64,000 nucleotides of DNA from Streptomyces phaeofaciens (GCF_014648915.1 NZ_BMSA01000020.1:147438-211437); one strand, 5' to 3'. Positions 7,819 through 16,740 are shown, numbered from the stretch's first letter. The notes: generated by a model not told the origin, from the sequence alone. Numbers and translations are program-made.

Positions 7819-8997
7819 CTACCGGAGCGTGGCCACGAACTTCCCCAGCCGGGCCAGGCCCTCGCGGAGCGTGTCGGCGGAGGCCGCGTAGGACAGCCGT
7901 ACATGGGTCTCGGCGGTCTGCACGCCGAAGTCCCGGCCCGGGGTGAGGGCGACGTGCGCCTCCTGGAGCGCCCGTTCGCAGAACTGCCACGAGGTGAGCC
8001 CGGTGCCGCTGACGTCGAAGTAGACGTAGAACGCCCCGTCGGGCGGGACCGGGACCGGGAGGCCCATGCGCTCCAGGCCGTCGAGGACGAGGGCGCGCCG
8101 CTCGGCGAACTCGACCCGGCGGGCCTCGCAGACCGCGAGCGACTCGGGGGTGAAGCAGGCCAGGGCGGCGTGCTGGGCGGGGGCGGAGGCGCAGAGGAAG
8201 TAGTTCTGGGCGAGGCGCTCCAGTGCCGGTACGAGAGGTTCGGGCACGACGCACCAGCCGAGCCGCCAGCCGGTCATGCCGAAGTACTTCGAGAAGCTGT
8301 TGATGACGACGGCGCCGGGATCGAGGGAAAGGGCGCTGCGCGGCGGCCGGCCCCGCTCGTCGTGGTCGGCGAGGTCGAGGTAGATCTCGTCGACCAGGCG
8401 CCAGGCGTCGTGCTCGCGGGCGAGGTCGCAGATCGCGGCGAGTTCGTCGGTGGGGACGGAGGTGCCGGTGGGGTTCGACGGGGTGGCGACCATGACGCCG
8501 CGGGTCCGGTCCGTCCAGTGCGACCGTACGGTGGCCGCGTCCAGCTGGTAGCGGGTCCCGGCGGTGGTGGGGACGAGGCCGACGCGGGCGCCGAAGCTCT
8601 CCACGATCTGCCGGTTGCAGGGGTAGGACGGGTCGGCGATGAGCACCTCGTCGCCGGGATCGACGAGCGCGGCGGTGGCCAGGACGAGCGCGGCCGAGGC
8701 CCCGGCGGTGACGACGACCCGGGCCGGGTCCACGTCGACGCCGTGCCGTTCCCGGTAGAACCCCGCGATGGCCCCCCGCAGTGCGGGCAGCCCGAGCGCC
8801 GCCGTGTACGACATGGGCGTACGGGCGTCCATGACCTCGCGCAGCGCGCCCACGACGGCCGGGGGCGCGCCGAAGTCCGGCTCGCCCAGGCTGAGCTTGA
8901 CGACATGGTGGCCCTGCGCCTGAAGCGCGGCGGCGTGCTTGCCGAACTCCATGGCGTAGAAGGGCGCGACGGCCTGGGCGCGTTGCGAGATCCTCAT
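7819..8997 (-). CDS. fold-type I PLP-dependent aminotransferase
   Basis: A 392-residue class I/II aminotransferase. It has LGEPDF (37-42), the NPTG motif with N175, DEIYLDL with D203 and Y206, the PLP-Schiff-base lysine K237 in SFSKYFGMTGWRLGW, and the substrate carboxylate arginine in HVRLSYA near the C-terminus. The full length of the aspartate/alanine aminotransferase family is present and all key residues are intact. GGAGG lies 7 nt before the ATG. It lies 136 nt downstream of the NarL-type response regulator on the same strand but could have its own promoter. Substrate cannot be read from sequence. Confidence 0.9.
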   Translation of the reverse strand: MRISQRAQAVAPFYAMEFGKHAAALQAQGHHVVKLSLGEPDFGAPPAVVGALREVMDARTPMSYTAALGLPALRGAIAGFYRERHGVDVDPARVVVTAGASAALVLATAALVDPGDEVLIADPSYPCNRQIVESFGARVGLVPTTAGTRYQLDAATVRSHWTDRTRGVMVATPSNPTGTSVPTDELAAICDLAREHDAWRLVDEIYLDLADHDERGRPPRSALSLDPGAVVINSFSKYFGMTGWRLGWCVVPEPLVPALERLAQNYFLCASAPAQHAALACFTPESLAVCEARRVEFAERRALVLDGLERMGLPVPVPPDGAFYVYFDVSGTGLTSWQFCERALQEAHVALTPGRDFGVQTAETHVRLSYAASADTLREGLARLGKFVATLR

Positions 8998-9133
8998 ACT
9001 GCGGCCTCCGGTTTCGAGGACGGACGGTTGCCGGGACCTCCCGGTCGGCCGACCGGCCCACCGTAAGCCCGCAGGGCCCTCAGCCCGAAGCCGCTCCCGT
9101 CGCCCCTTCCGGCCCTGTCCCCGCCGGGCGCGC

Positions 9134-9820
9134 TCAGGGGTCGATGAGACCGGCCCGTATGGCGTAGCGGGTGAGTTCCAGGCGGTCGCGCATGCCGAGT
9201 TTGTGCAGGAGGTTGGCGCGGTGGCGTTCGACCGTCTTGGCGCTGATGTGGAGCAGTGCGCCGATCTCCCGGGAGGTGTGTCCCTCGGCGACCAGCTTGA
9301 GGATCTCCTCCTCGCGCTCGGTGATGGGCCGCTGGGGCAGCCCCTCGACGCCGTCGCCCCGGTGCAGCCGGTCCAGATAGGAGCGGACCAGCGCCCGCTC
9401 CGCGCCCGGGTAGATGAACGGCTCGTCGCGCACCACCGCCCGGCACGCCTCGACGAGGTCCCGGTCGGCGACCGACTTCAGGACATAGCCGCCGGCCCCG
9501 GCCTTGAGGGCCTCGAAGAAGTACTGCTCGTTGTCGTACATGGTCAGGATGAGGATCCGCAGGGCGGGCAGTCGGCGGGAGAGTTCGCGGGCCGCCTGGA
9601 GGCCGGTCATCCGGGGCATCGCCACATCGAGGACGGCCAGGTCGATGCCCCCGGCACGGGCCTTCTCGACCGCCTCGGCCCCGTCCCCGGCCTCCGCCAC
9701 GACCTCCAGATCGGGTTCGCCGTCCAGGATGAGCCGCACGCCCCGGCGGACCAGCGTGTGGTCGTCGGCGAGGAGGACCCGGATCGGCGGACCGCCGGTG
9801 CCGGGGGTACCGGCGGTCAT
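9134..9820 (-). CDS. NarL/FixJ-family response regulator
   Basis: A 228-residue DNA-binding regulator. The receiver domain has acidic pocket D19/D20, phosphoacceptor D65, T93 and K115. A C-terminal LuxR-type helix-turn-helix follows (ITEREEEILKLVAEGHTSRE, then KTVERHRANLLHKLGM). The ATG overlaps the stop of the upstream histidine kinase by ATGA, so the pair is translationally coupled. The frame runs upstream through the kinase tail repeats, but that part is out of frame with the kinase and not coding. It may correspond to the NarL-type pair reported near this locus in S. coelicolor, which I could not verify. Confidence 0.92.
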   Translation of the reverse strand: MTAGTPGTGGPPIRVLLADDHTLVRRGVRLILDGEPDLEVVAEAGDGAEAVEKARAGGIDLAVLDVAMPRMTGLQAARELSRRLPALRILILTMYDNEQYFFEALKAGAGGYVLKSVADRDLVEACRAVVRDEPFIYPGAERALVRSYLDRLHRGDGVEGLPQRPITEREEEILKLVAEGHTSREIGALLHISAKTVERHRANLLHKLGMRDRLELTRYAIRAGLIDP

Positions 9821-11076
9821 CGGCCCGCTCCCCTTACGTCGGCGTCCGTGCCCGGCTCGTCCGTACCTGGCTCGTCGGAGTCCGGCTCGTCGGAGTCCGG
9901 CTCGTCGGTGCCCCGCTGGCCCGTGCCCGGCTCGTCCGTACCTGGCTCGTCGGAGTCCGGCTCGTCGGTGCCCCGCTGGCCCGTGCCCGGCTCGTCCGTA
10001 CCCGGCGGGTCCGTGTCCGTCGCCAGGTCGGCCGGGATCGCCTTCGGCGATGCCCACAGGCGGATGTCCGTACCCGCGCGGCCGGGGTCGATACGGTCGG
10101 CGGCACCACGGCCGCTCCCGTCACCGCCCGCCTTCCGCTCGCCCTCCCCCGACGCCGGCCCCGGGCCCGGCCCCGGGCCCTGCCCCGACGTCACCTCCAG
10201 CCTCGCCCCTATCAGCAGCGCCCGCTCCCGCATCCCCCGGAGACCGGCCCCTTCTCCCGTCGCCGCGCCGAGCCCGCGGCCGTTGTCGCGTACGAGGAGT
10301 TCGACGCCGCCGGCGAGGGGGCGCAGGCGGAGTTCGGCATGGTCGGCACCGGAGTGGCGGGCGGTGTTGGTGAGGGCTTCCTGGGCGACGCGGTAGAGCA
10401 CGAGTTCCGTTTCCTGGGGCAGCGGGGGCAGGCCGGGGCGCAGGTCGGGGCGGACCGTCAGCCCATGGGTGGTGAACTCGGCCGCGAGCGACCGCAGGGC
10501 GCTGAGCAGCCCGAGTTCCTCCAGGACGCCGGGGCGCAGCCGACGGGCGATCCGACGTATCTCGTCGAGCCCGGCGCGGGTGGCCTCCTGGGCCTGGCCC
10601 AGTTCGTCGCGCAGTTCCTCCGGTGCCCGGTCGGCGACCCGTTTGAGCTGGAGGAGGACGGCGGTCAGGGTCTGGCCCACCTCGTCGTGGAGTTCGCGCG
10701 CGATCCGGTGCCGCTCGCGTTCCTGCGCGGACAGCGCCCGCCCCGCGCTGGCGGCGCGCTCGGCCTCCAGCCGGTCGAGCATGGCGTTGTACGTGGTGAT
10801 CAGCTCGGCGGTCTCCACCGGCCCGGAGACCACGGCGCGGGCGCCGGGCCGCAGCAGGTCGGCGGCGGCCATCGCCCGGCCGAGGCGTCCGAGCGGGGCG
10901 AGTCCGACCCGCAGCACGAGGACGTTGACGGCCAGGAGCACGGCCAGTCCGCCCAGCACGACGAGCGCCTCGCCCGGCAGGACCGGTGTGGAGACGGTGA
11001 CCGGTCCGAGCAGCAGCGCGGTGGCCACGATCAGGCCGAGCGCGTTGAGGGCGAAGATCCGCCAGAACAGCGACAC
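9817..11076 (-). CDS. NarL-type sensor histidine kinase with repetitive C-terminal tail
   Basis: A 419-residue kinase. Two membrane helices (about 5-27 and 37-58) are separated by a loop of only about ten residues, followed by a HAMP-like linker, the HisKA_3 dimerisation helix with RIARELHDEVGQ (phospho-His H130), and an HATPase domain with NTARHSGA and the DNGRGLG motif ending near residue 325. The short loop places it with intramembrane-sensing kinases. The last 80 residues are low complexity, built on repeats such as DEPGTDEPGTGQRGT. The GTG at 11076 is preceded by GGAGG; an in-frame start at 11181 lacks this. Coupled to the response regulator gene. Confidence 0.9.
   Translation of the reverse strand: MSLFWRIFALNALGLIVATALLLGPVTVSTPVLPGEALVVLGGLAVLLAVNVLVLRVGLAPLGRLGRAMAAADLLRPGARAVVSGPVETAELITTYNAMLDRLEAERAASAGRALSAQERERHRIARELHDEVGQTLTAVLLQLKRVADRAPEELRDELGQAQEATRAGLDEIRRIARRLRPGVLEELGLLSALRSLAAEFTTHGLTVRPDLRPGLPPLPQETELVLYRVAQEALTNTARHSGADHAELRLRPLAGGVELLVRDNGRGLGAATGEGAGLRGMRERALLIGARLEVTSGQGPGPGPGPASGEGERKAGGDGSGRGAADRIDPGRAGTDIRLWASPKAIPADLATDTDPPGTDEPGTGQRGTDEPDSDEPGTDEPGTGQRGTDEPDSDEPDSDEPGTDEPGTDADVRGAGR
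9841..10010. repeat. minisatellite in the kinase 3' end
   Basis: A 60-bp unit at 9901-9960 recurs at 9961 with identity over about 42 bp. A partial copy precedes it, and each unit is itself built of 12-15-bp GGCTCGTC(C/G)G subunits. The unit length is a multiple of three, so copy-number change would keep the frame and alter only the length of the Asp/Glu/Pro/Thr tail. Confidence 0.9.
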
Positions 11077-11292
11077 GTTTCCTCCGCCTCCGCTCCGCCT
11101 TCTCCCGCCACGTACCCATGGCACCGCCGTGACCAGCCTTTCTTCCGCACCGCGGCCCTGTCCATCCGTCACAACACCCATGTCGCCACCGTACGGCCGG
11201 ATGGCAGCATGGCGGCTGCGCGCACCCGGCGTCGGCCTCGCGGCCCGCCGTCGGCAGCCGTATCGCAGGAACGATCAGCAAGGGGAAGAAAC

Positions 11293-11778
11293 GTGTCTGC
11301 TCCACGCCTCCGGACGACACCGCTACCAGGCATCGGCGTCCAGTACGACCTCGTGACCCGCGAGCAGCGCCACCTGTCGGTGGTGGCGCACCGCGACGGC
11401 ACCCGCACGGTCGGCGTGTACCAGGCGGACGACCCGGACTCCTGCGCCCACTCCCTGCATCTGACCGGCGCGGAGGCCGGCTCCCTGATCGACGCGCTGA
11501 AGCCGTCCCACCACAGCGCCAGCCTGCTGTACACCACGGACCTGGGCCTGGTCGCCGAGCGGATCGAGGTCTCGGCGACCTCGCGCTGGAACGGCCGGCT
11601 GCTGGGCGACACCCGGATGCGGACGGAGACGGGCGCCTCGATCGTGGCGGTGCTGCGGCGGGCCGAGGCGATCCCGTCCCCGGCGCCGGACTTCCGGCTG
11701 GCGGGCGGTGACACCCTGATCGTCATCGGCACCCGTGAAGGTGTGGACGCGGCCGCCGCGATACTCGGGCGGGAGTGA
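11293..11778 (+). CDS. cation/proton antiporter regulatory subunit (TrkA-C domain)
   Basis: A 161-residue soluble protein whose C-terminal half (about 85-160: a basic-Ala strand, then TETGASIVAVLRRAEAIPSP and FRLAGGDTLIVIGTREGV) is a TrkA-C/RCK-C ligand-binding domain. It resembles KhtT-type gating subunits, which bind nucleotides and control a partner antiporter. The start is GTG at 11293 with AGGGGAAGAA upstream. The antiporter gene begins 7 nt after the stop, so the two form one operon and probably one complex at the membrane. Divergent from the kinase gene, sharing about 216 bp. Confidence 0.88.
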   Translation: MSAPRLRTTPLPGIGVQYDLVTREQRHLSVVAHRDGTRTVGVYQADDPDSCAHSLHLTGAEAGSLIDALKPSHHSASLLYTTDLGLVAERIEVSATSRWNGRLLGDTRMRTETGASIVAVLRRAEAIPSPAPDFRLAGGDTLIVIGTREGVDAAAAILGRE

Positions 11779-11785
11779 AGAACGG

Positions 11786-13099
11786 GTGCACTCCTCCGCC
11801 GTTCTGCTGATCGAGTTCGGTTCCATCATCCTGGGCCTCGGCCTGCTCGGCCGGTTCGCCGCCCGTTTCCAGTTCTCACCGATACCGCTGTACCTGCTGG
11901 CCGGTCTGGCCTTCGGTGAGGGCGGACTGCTGCCGCTCGGCGCGAGCGAGGAGTTCGTCGCGACCGGCGCGGAGATCGGCGTCATCCTGCTGCTGCTGAT
12001 GCTCGGCCTGGAGTACTCGGCGAGCGATCTGGTCTCCAACCTCAAGGCCCACTACCCGTCCGGTCTCGTCGACGGCGCGCTGAACGCGCTGCCGGGCGCG
12101 GCTGCCGCGCTGCTGCTCGGCTGGGGTCCGGTGGCCGCCGTGGTGCTGGCGGGCGTCACCTGGATCTCGTCGTCCGGGGTGATCGCCAAGGTCCTCGGCG
12201 ACCTGGGCCGGGTCGGCAACCGGGAGACCCCGGTGATCCTGAGCGTGCTCGTCCTGGAGGACCTGGCGATGGCGGTCTATCTGCCCATCGTCACGGCGCT
12301 GGTGGCCGGGGCGGGGCTGGCTGCGGGCAGCCTCACCCTGGCCGTCGCGCTGGGCGTCGCGGGACTCGTGCTGTTCGCGGCGTTGCGCTACGGCCGTGTC
12401 ATCTCGCGTTTCGTGTCGAGCGACGACCCGGAGAAGCTGCTGCTCGTCGTCCTGGGCCTGACCATCCTGGTCGCCGGTGTGGCCCAGCAGCTCCAGGTGT
12501 CGGCGGCCGTGGGCGCGTTCCTGGTGGGCATCGCGCTGTCGGGGGAGGTCGCCGAGGGCGCGCACACACTGCTGAGCCCGCTGCGGGACCTGTTCGCGGC
12601 GGTCTTCTTCGTCTTCTTCGGACTGCACACCGACCCGGCGAGCATCCCTCCGGTCCTTCTCCCCGCGCTCGCGCTGGCCGTCGTCACCGCCGGGACGAAG
12701 ATCGCCACCGGCTACTGGGCGGCCCGGCGCGCCGGTATCTCGGCCAAGGGCCGCTGGCGTACGGGCGGCGCGCTGGTGGCGCGCGGCGAGTTCTCGATCG
12801 TCATCGCCGGGCTCGCGGTCACCGCCGGAATCGAGCCGTCTCTCGGCCCCCTGGCCACGGCCTACGTCCTCCTCCTCGTCGTCCTGGGCCCCCTCACCGC
12901 CCGCTACACCGAACCTGTGGCGACCTGGTGGACCCGCCGCCGCACTCCGGGGACGGGGACCGGCGCGGGGACGAGTACGGGCCCAGGCACAGGCCCCGGC
13001 ACGGAAACGGGCACGGTCGCGGGCACGGGCACGGTCGCGACCGCGGGTGCGCCGGAGCAGCTGCCGGACGTGCGGCGGCAGACGCCGGTGAGCGACTGA
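11786..13099 (+). CDS. CPA2-family cation:proton antiporter
   Basis: A 437-residue monovalent cation/H+ antiporter with about twelve membrane helices. The Na_H_Exchanger domain fills residues 8-390, with motifs such as GLAFGEGGLLPLG, LLMLGLEYS, the WISSSGVIAKVL loop and VLVLEDLAMAVYLP. The start GTG at 11786 lies 7 nt after the regulatory subunit stop, matching KhtT-KhtU-like pairing where the small subunit gates K+/H+ exchange. The last 45 residues are a TG-rich low-complexity cytoplasmic tail encoded by short repeats. The transported ion (K+ or Na+) is not decidable from sequence. Confidence 0.9.
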   Translation: MHSSAVLLIEFGSIILGLGLLGRFAARFQFSPIPLYLLAGLAFGEGGLLPLGASEEFVATGAEIGVILLLLMLGLEYSASDLVSNLKAHYPSGLVDGALNALPGAAAALLLGWGPVAAVVLAGVTWISSSGVIAKVLGDLGRVGNRETPVILSVLVLEDLAMAVYLPIVTALVAGAGLAAGSLTLAVALGVAGLVLFAALRYGRVISRFVSSDDPEKLLLVVLGLTILVAGVAQQLQVSAAVGAFLVGIALSGEVAEGAHTLLSPLRDLFAAVFFVFFGLHTDPASIPPVLLPALALAVVTAGTKIATGYWAARRAGISAKGRWRTGGALVARGEFSIVIAGLAVTAGIEPSLGPLATAYVLLLVVLGPLTARYTEPVATWWTRRRTPGTGTGAGTSTGPGTGPGTETGTVAGTGTVATAGAPEQLPDVRRQTPVSD

Positions 13100-13562
13100 G
13101 AAACGCGCCGACGGGTCTCGGGACACCGACAGGCGCCCGAGCGAACACGCCGCCGGAGAGGCCGACGCACCACGGACGGCGACGGGCGACCGGTGACGAC
13201 AGCGGCGACGGGCGACGGGCGACGACAGCGGCGACCGGCGACGGGCGACGGGCGACGGGCGACGGGCGACGGCAGCAAGGATCGCCGCCCGGGCGACCGG
13301 ACGACCGGACGACCGCCCCGGCGGATCAAAGACGCCGACCCGCCACCGCGCGACCACACGAACCGCCGGACAGGGACTCCACGGGCCGGGGAGGGGCTGA
13401 CGCCCCCTCCGGCCCGCTCGTGTCCCACGTCACACCCACCCACATGGCTGATTTACGAAGCCGCGAGGCACACCCATGGCATGCTCATGGCCTGTTACCG
13501 GCCAGTAGCAACGCCTGCCCGGCCGGTCCCCCTTGCTCACCCCCCACCTCCCAGGACTGACC
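13100..13562. other. 463-bp non-coding region with heptamer array
   Basis: No gene is seen. The first part carries an array of the heptamer GCGACGG (separate entry). A CCCCCTCCGG-rich stretch follows, and the last 110 bp (TGGCTGATTTACGAAGCC, unusually AT-rich for this genome) probably hold the promoter of the lipoprotein gene. Confidence 0.5.
13174..13273. repeat. GCGACGG heptamer tandem array
   Basis: About a dozen copies of GCGACGG, several in uninterrupted runs and others separated by GCGACGACA or GCGACCG variants. It lies between the antiporter gene and the lipoprotein gene, and no frame through it has support. Confidence 0.85.
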
Positions 13563-15017
13563 TTGCGCAGACGCACGAGGCACTCCCGTGCCTTCAGCCG
13601 TGCCCTCATGCCCGCATTGGCCGCATCCGCCCTCCTCCTCGCCGCGGGCTGCTCCTCTCCCTCGTCGCAGGCCGACTCCCCCGCCTCCACCGCCACCCGG
13701 CCGGCCGACGCGGACGCCTCGCCCGCCTCCGCCGACCGCTCGCTCGCGGTGGCCGCCGCCCCCGCCGGCACCGCGACCGCCACCGCCCGCCCGGGCAGCG
13801 CCGGCGGCGAGGCCCACCGCACGGAGCTGAGCGTCAGCTCCTACGACCGGAAGACCCGGCGGGCCGTCATCGTCTCCGACGACGACCCGGACGGGCCGGG
13901 TTCCTCACCTTCGGCCGGTGCGAGTTCACCCGCCGCGGACTCCCCCTCTCCGAGCGCCTCGGAGACCCCCCATCGCACCGCCGTCGGCGATGTCATCGCC
14001 AGCGCCCCCGCGCCCGGCGCCCCGCAGGGGCTGCTCGCGAAGGTCACCGAGGTGATCGGCGAGACCGAGCGGGGCACGGAGGTGCAGACCGAGCCCGCCC
14101 AGCTCAACGCCCTCCTCGGGGACGACACCGCGAAGGGCAGCGTGCCGGTGGACCCGGCCGACTTCGCGGTCGACAAGCTGCTGCCCGACGTCGACGTCTC
14201 CTGGTCGCGCACGGATGACGTGCACGTCGGACCCGAGGGCGCGACCGTTCCCCTCGGCAGTCTGCGGCTCGACGTCCGCGCCGACCTGCCGACCGCGGGC
14301 GACGCCGCCGCCTCGGCGTCCGCGTCGGTCGAGGGCTTCGTACAGGTCGCCCCGCAGGTCGACTTCCGCTACGGCGGTGCGGGCGCCGACACCGCGCCCG
14401 CCTCGGCGTACCTGGGCGTGTCCGGCGACTGGACCTCGGGCTGGGCGCTGAAGGGCCGCGCGGGCGCCTCGGCGGCCCCGGTCCGGATTCCGTTCGCCAC
14501 GCTGCACGCCGACCCGGTGCTCCAGGTCGGCCCGGTGCCCGTCGTGGTCAACCTCGACCTGACCTGCTACGTCCAGATCAGCGGCGACGGCAAGGTCACC
14601 GTCGACGTGGAGCAGAACCTCAAGGGCGACTTCACGGCGGGCGGCACCTTCACGGCCGCCCAGGGCTGGACACCGGTCAACTCCTCCGACATGACGAGCA
14701 CGCCCGTCCGGACCTCCGTCACCACCGCCGGCAGCGTGAAGGCGGCTCTGGGCGCCCAGGCCACCGTCGGTCTGTACGGCAGCGTCGGCGTCATCGCGGA
14801 CCTGGCCCCGTACGTCCGCGGCGAGGCAACCGGAACGGTGACCGGTACCGACGACGTGTTCGAGGCCGACGGCTCCTGGGCCGTCTACGGCGGGGTCGAC
14901 CTCAACGGCACCCTGCGCCTGCAGCTGTCGGTCTTCGGCACGCCGGTGCTCCAGCGGGACATCCCGCTCGGTGCGCTCCACCGGGAGTGGAAGCTGGCCG
15001 GCGGCAAGACCTCCTAG
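13563..15017 (+). CDS. secreted lipoprotein of unknown function
   Basis: A 484-residue exported protein. The signal peptide contains an Arg-rich N-region, a hydrophobic core (ALMPALAASALLLAAGC) and lipobox LAAGC with the lipidated Cys at residue 30. A Ser/Pro/Ala-rich linker of roughly 130 residues follows, then a mature domain of alternating beta-strand pattern (VPVVVNLDLTCYVQISGDGK, GTLRLQLSVFGTPVLQRDIP). The start is TTG at 13563 with AGGA upstream; longer starts lack a ribosome site. No known domain is recognised. The single extra Cys at about residue 330 has no obvious partner. Likely anchored to the outer face of the membrane. Confidence 0.75.
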   Translation: MRRRTRHSRAFSRALMPALAASALLLAAGCSSPSSQADSPASTATRPADADASPASADRSLAVAAAPAGTATATARPGSAGGEAHRTELSVSSYDRKTRRAVIVSDDDPDGPGSSPSAGASSPAADSPSPSASETPHRTAVGDVIASAPAPGAPQGLLAKVTEVIGETERGTEVQTEPAQLNALLGDDTAKGSVPVDPADFAVDKLLPDVDVSWSRTDDVHVGPEGATVPLGSLRLDVRADLPTAGDAAASASASVEGFVQVAPQVDFRYGGAGADTAPASAYLGVSGDWTSGWALKGRAGASAAPVRIPFATLHADPVLQVGPVPVVVNLDLTCYVQISGDGKVTVDVEQNLKGDFTAGGTFTAAQGWTPVNSSDMTSTPVRTSVTTAGSVKAALGAQATVGLYGSVGVIADLAPYVRGEATGTVTGTDDVFEADGSWAVYGGVDLNGTLRLQLSVFGTPVLQRDIPLGALHREWKLAGGKTS

Positions 15018-15035
15018 GACGGGTCCGGCCGCGGT

Positions 15036-15443
15036 TCAGGACGCGCCGCCAGGTATCCATCCCTGGCGGCGCAGCACCGCCGACACGTCCGGTGCCTCGT
15101 AGTGCTCGCCCTTGAGGACCTTGCCGTCCTCGCGGCGGGCGACCTGGCCGTCGGGGCCGAGCTTCGTCATGTTGGACCGGTGGATCTCGGCGAGCACCGC
15201 GTCGAGGTCGATGCCGTGCACCAGGGCCGTGCCGTACGCGACGTAGACGACATCGGCCAGCTCGTGCGCGAGCCGGTCCAGCGGGCCGCCCACCGCCACC
15301 TCGGCGACCTCCGCCGCCTCCTCGGCCAGCAGCTCCCCCCGGTGCGCGGCGAGCCGTGGCGACACCTCCGTCGGCGTACTGCGGGCGTCGAGCCCGAAGG
15401 CGCGATGGAACTCTCGGACCAGTTCGACGGGCGAAGAACTCAT
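15036..15443 (-). CDS. MazG-like nucleotide pyrophosphohydrolase
   Basis: A 135-residue all-alpha NTP pyrophosphatase (MazG/PRA-PH superfamily) that hydrolyses nucleoside triphosphates to monophosphates. The metal-binding signature EEAAEVAEV, then HELADVVYVAYG, gives the ExxE and ExxD helices of the family. The ATG at 15443 has no Shine-Dalgarno. TACAGT is 6 nt upstream and, 8 bp further, TTGTCAGTG, a match to the RecA-independent DNA-damage promoter. House-cleaning of damaged nucleotides would fit such control. It is convergent with the lipoprotein gene, with only 18 nt between stop codons. Confidence 0.88.
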   Translation of the reverse strand: MSSSPVELVREFHRAFGLDARSTPTEVSPRLAAHRGELLAEEAAEVAEVAVGGPLDRLAHELADVVYVAYGTALVHGIDLDAVLAEIHRSNMTKLGPDGQVARREDGKVLKGEHYEAPDVSAVLRRQGWIPGGAS

Positions 15444-15449
15444 GCACAG

Positions 15450-15472
15450 ACTGTAACGACCGCCACTGACAA
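15450..15472 (-). promoter_or_regulatory. PafBC/RecA-NDp-type promoter of the MazG-like gene
   Basis: On the minus strand TTGTCAGTG (15472-15464), 8 bp, then TACAGT (15455-15450), and 6 nt to the ATG. This is a perfect match to the mycobacterial RecA-NDp consensus tTGTCRgtg-N8-TAnnnT, and it predicts a leaderless mRNA. Confidence 0.75.
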
Positions 15473-15644
15473 CCCGCCCCGACAGCCCCTGCCGCGAGCC
15501 CCACCACGGGCCCCTGTGGCCCCTCCGCGAACCCCGTTGCGACCCCTGCGTGGCCCCTTCGCGAGATCCACTGCGGCCCCTCCGCGAGGTCCTCCGTGAA
15601 CCCCGCCCTGGTCAGCAGCGCGTCGCGGCTGGCAGGATCGCCGC

Positions 15645-16643
15645 ATGTCCAAGATGTTCCCCCGGATCGGCAGGCGCCGGACGCTGCAAGGCGCGGCGGC
15701 CGGTGTCGTCGCGCTCGGGCTGCTGCTGTGGTGGCTGTTGCCGCTGGGCGAGGACCCGCCGAGCGGTTCGATCACCTTCAGCACGGGCACGCCCAGCGGC
15801 GTCTACCAGGAGTACGCCACCATGCTCCGCGACGAGCTGGCGAAGGACATGCCGAACCTGAAGGTGACCCTGACGACCAGCAACGGCTCGCAGGAGAACG
15901 TCCAGCGCGTGGCGGACGGCGATGCCGACTTCACCATCGCCGCGGCGGACGCGGTGCAGACCTACGAGTCGCGGCACCAGGGGGCCTCTGCCCGGCTGCG
16001 CGGCGTGGCCCGGCTCTACGACGACTATGTGCAGCTGGTCGTGGACCACGACTCGGACATCCGCTCCCTCGCCGATCTGAAGGGCAGGACGGTGGCGACC
16101 GGGCTGCCCCGCTCGGGGGTGCGGCTGATAGCGGAACGCGTGCTCAAGGCGGCCGGCGTGGACCCGGTGAAGGACATCACGGCTGTTTCGGAGGGCATCG
16201 ACACCGGCCCAGAGAAGCTGCGGCAGGGGAAGATCGACGCGTTCTTCTGGTCCGGCGGGGTACCGACGGGCGGTCTGCGGGACCTGGCGAAGACCTTCGA
16301 CTTCCGGTTCGTGCCGATCGACGCCTCCCTGGTCGCGAAGATGCACGACCAGGACAGCTCCACCGGGTACTACCGCGCGACGAACATGCCCGAGTCGGCG
16401 TACCCGACCATCCAGGACGGCAACACCGTGCCGACGATCGCGGTGGCCAACCTGCTGATGACCCGCACGGACGTGGATCCCCGGCTCACCGAGTGGCTGA
16501 CCCGGACCGTGCTCAAGAGCCGGGACGACATCGGCTCGCAGGTGCACTCCGCGCAGCTGGTCGACCTGCGCACGGCGATCTACACCGACCCCCTCCGCCT
16601 GCACGACGGCGCCCGTCGCTACTACCGCTCCGTCAAGCCTTAG
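15645..16643 (+). CDS. TAXI-family solute-binding protein, orphan
   Basis: A 332-residue periplasmic-type binding protein of the TRAP-associated extracytoplasmic immunogenic family. The N-terminus has GRRRTLQ and one hydrophobic helix (about 15-33) without a lipobox, so it is likely membrane-anchored outside the cell. The mature part starts SITFSTGTPSGVYQEYA and contains the ADFTIAAADAVQ and GRTVATGLPRSGVRL segments expected of the fold. No TRAP permease genes (dctQ/dctM type) lie nearby. CAGGAT is 6 nt before the ATG, suggesting a leaderless transcript. Several TAXI proteins bind glutamate, and the convergent neighbour is the gluK sensor gene. Confidence 0.88.
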   Translation: MSKMFPRIGRRRTLQGAAAGVVALGLLLWWLLPLGEDPPSGSITFSTGTPSGVYQEYATMLRDELAKDMPNLKVTLTTSNGSQENVQRVADGDADFTIAAADAVQTYESRHQGASARLRGVARLYDDYVQLVVDHDSDIRSLADLKGRTVATGLPRSGVRLIAERVLKAAGVDPVKDITAVSEGIDTGPEKLRQGKIDAFFWSGGVPTGGLRDLAKTFDFRFVPIDASLVAKMHDQDSSTGYYRATNMPESAYPTIQDGNTVPTIAVANLLMTRTDVDPRLTEWLTRTVLKSRDDIGSQVHSAQLVDLRTAIYTDPLRLHDGARRYYRSVKP

Positions 16644-16720
16644 GGTCCGCTGTCCAGGCCTCAGGGCCCGCCGTCCAGGCCCCAGGGCCCGCTGTCCAGG
16701 CCTCGGCGCCCGCCGTCCGG
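16642..16720. repeat. 21-bp tandem repeat between convergent genes
   Basis: Units at 16642-16662, 16663-16683, 16684-16704 and a partial fourth: AGGG(C/T)CCGC(C/T)GTCCAGGCC(T/C)C. The first unit overlaps the TAXI stop codon. Confidence 0.85.
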
Positions 16721-16740
16721 ATCATGCCGCGGACACGGGG

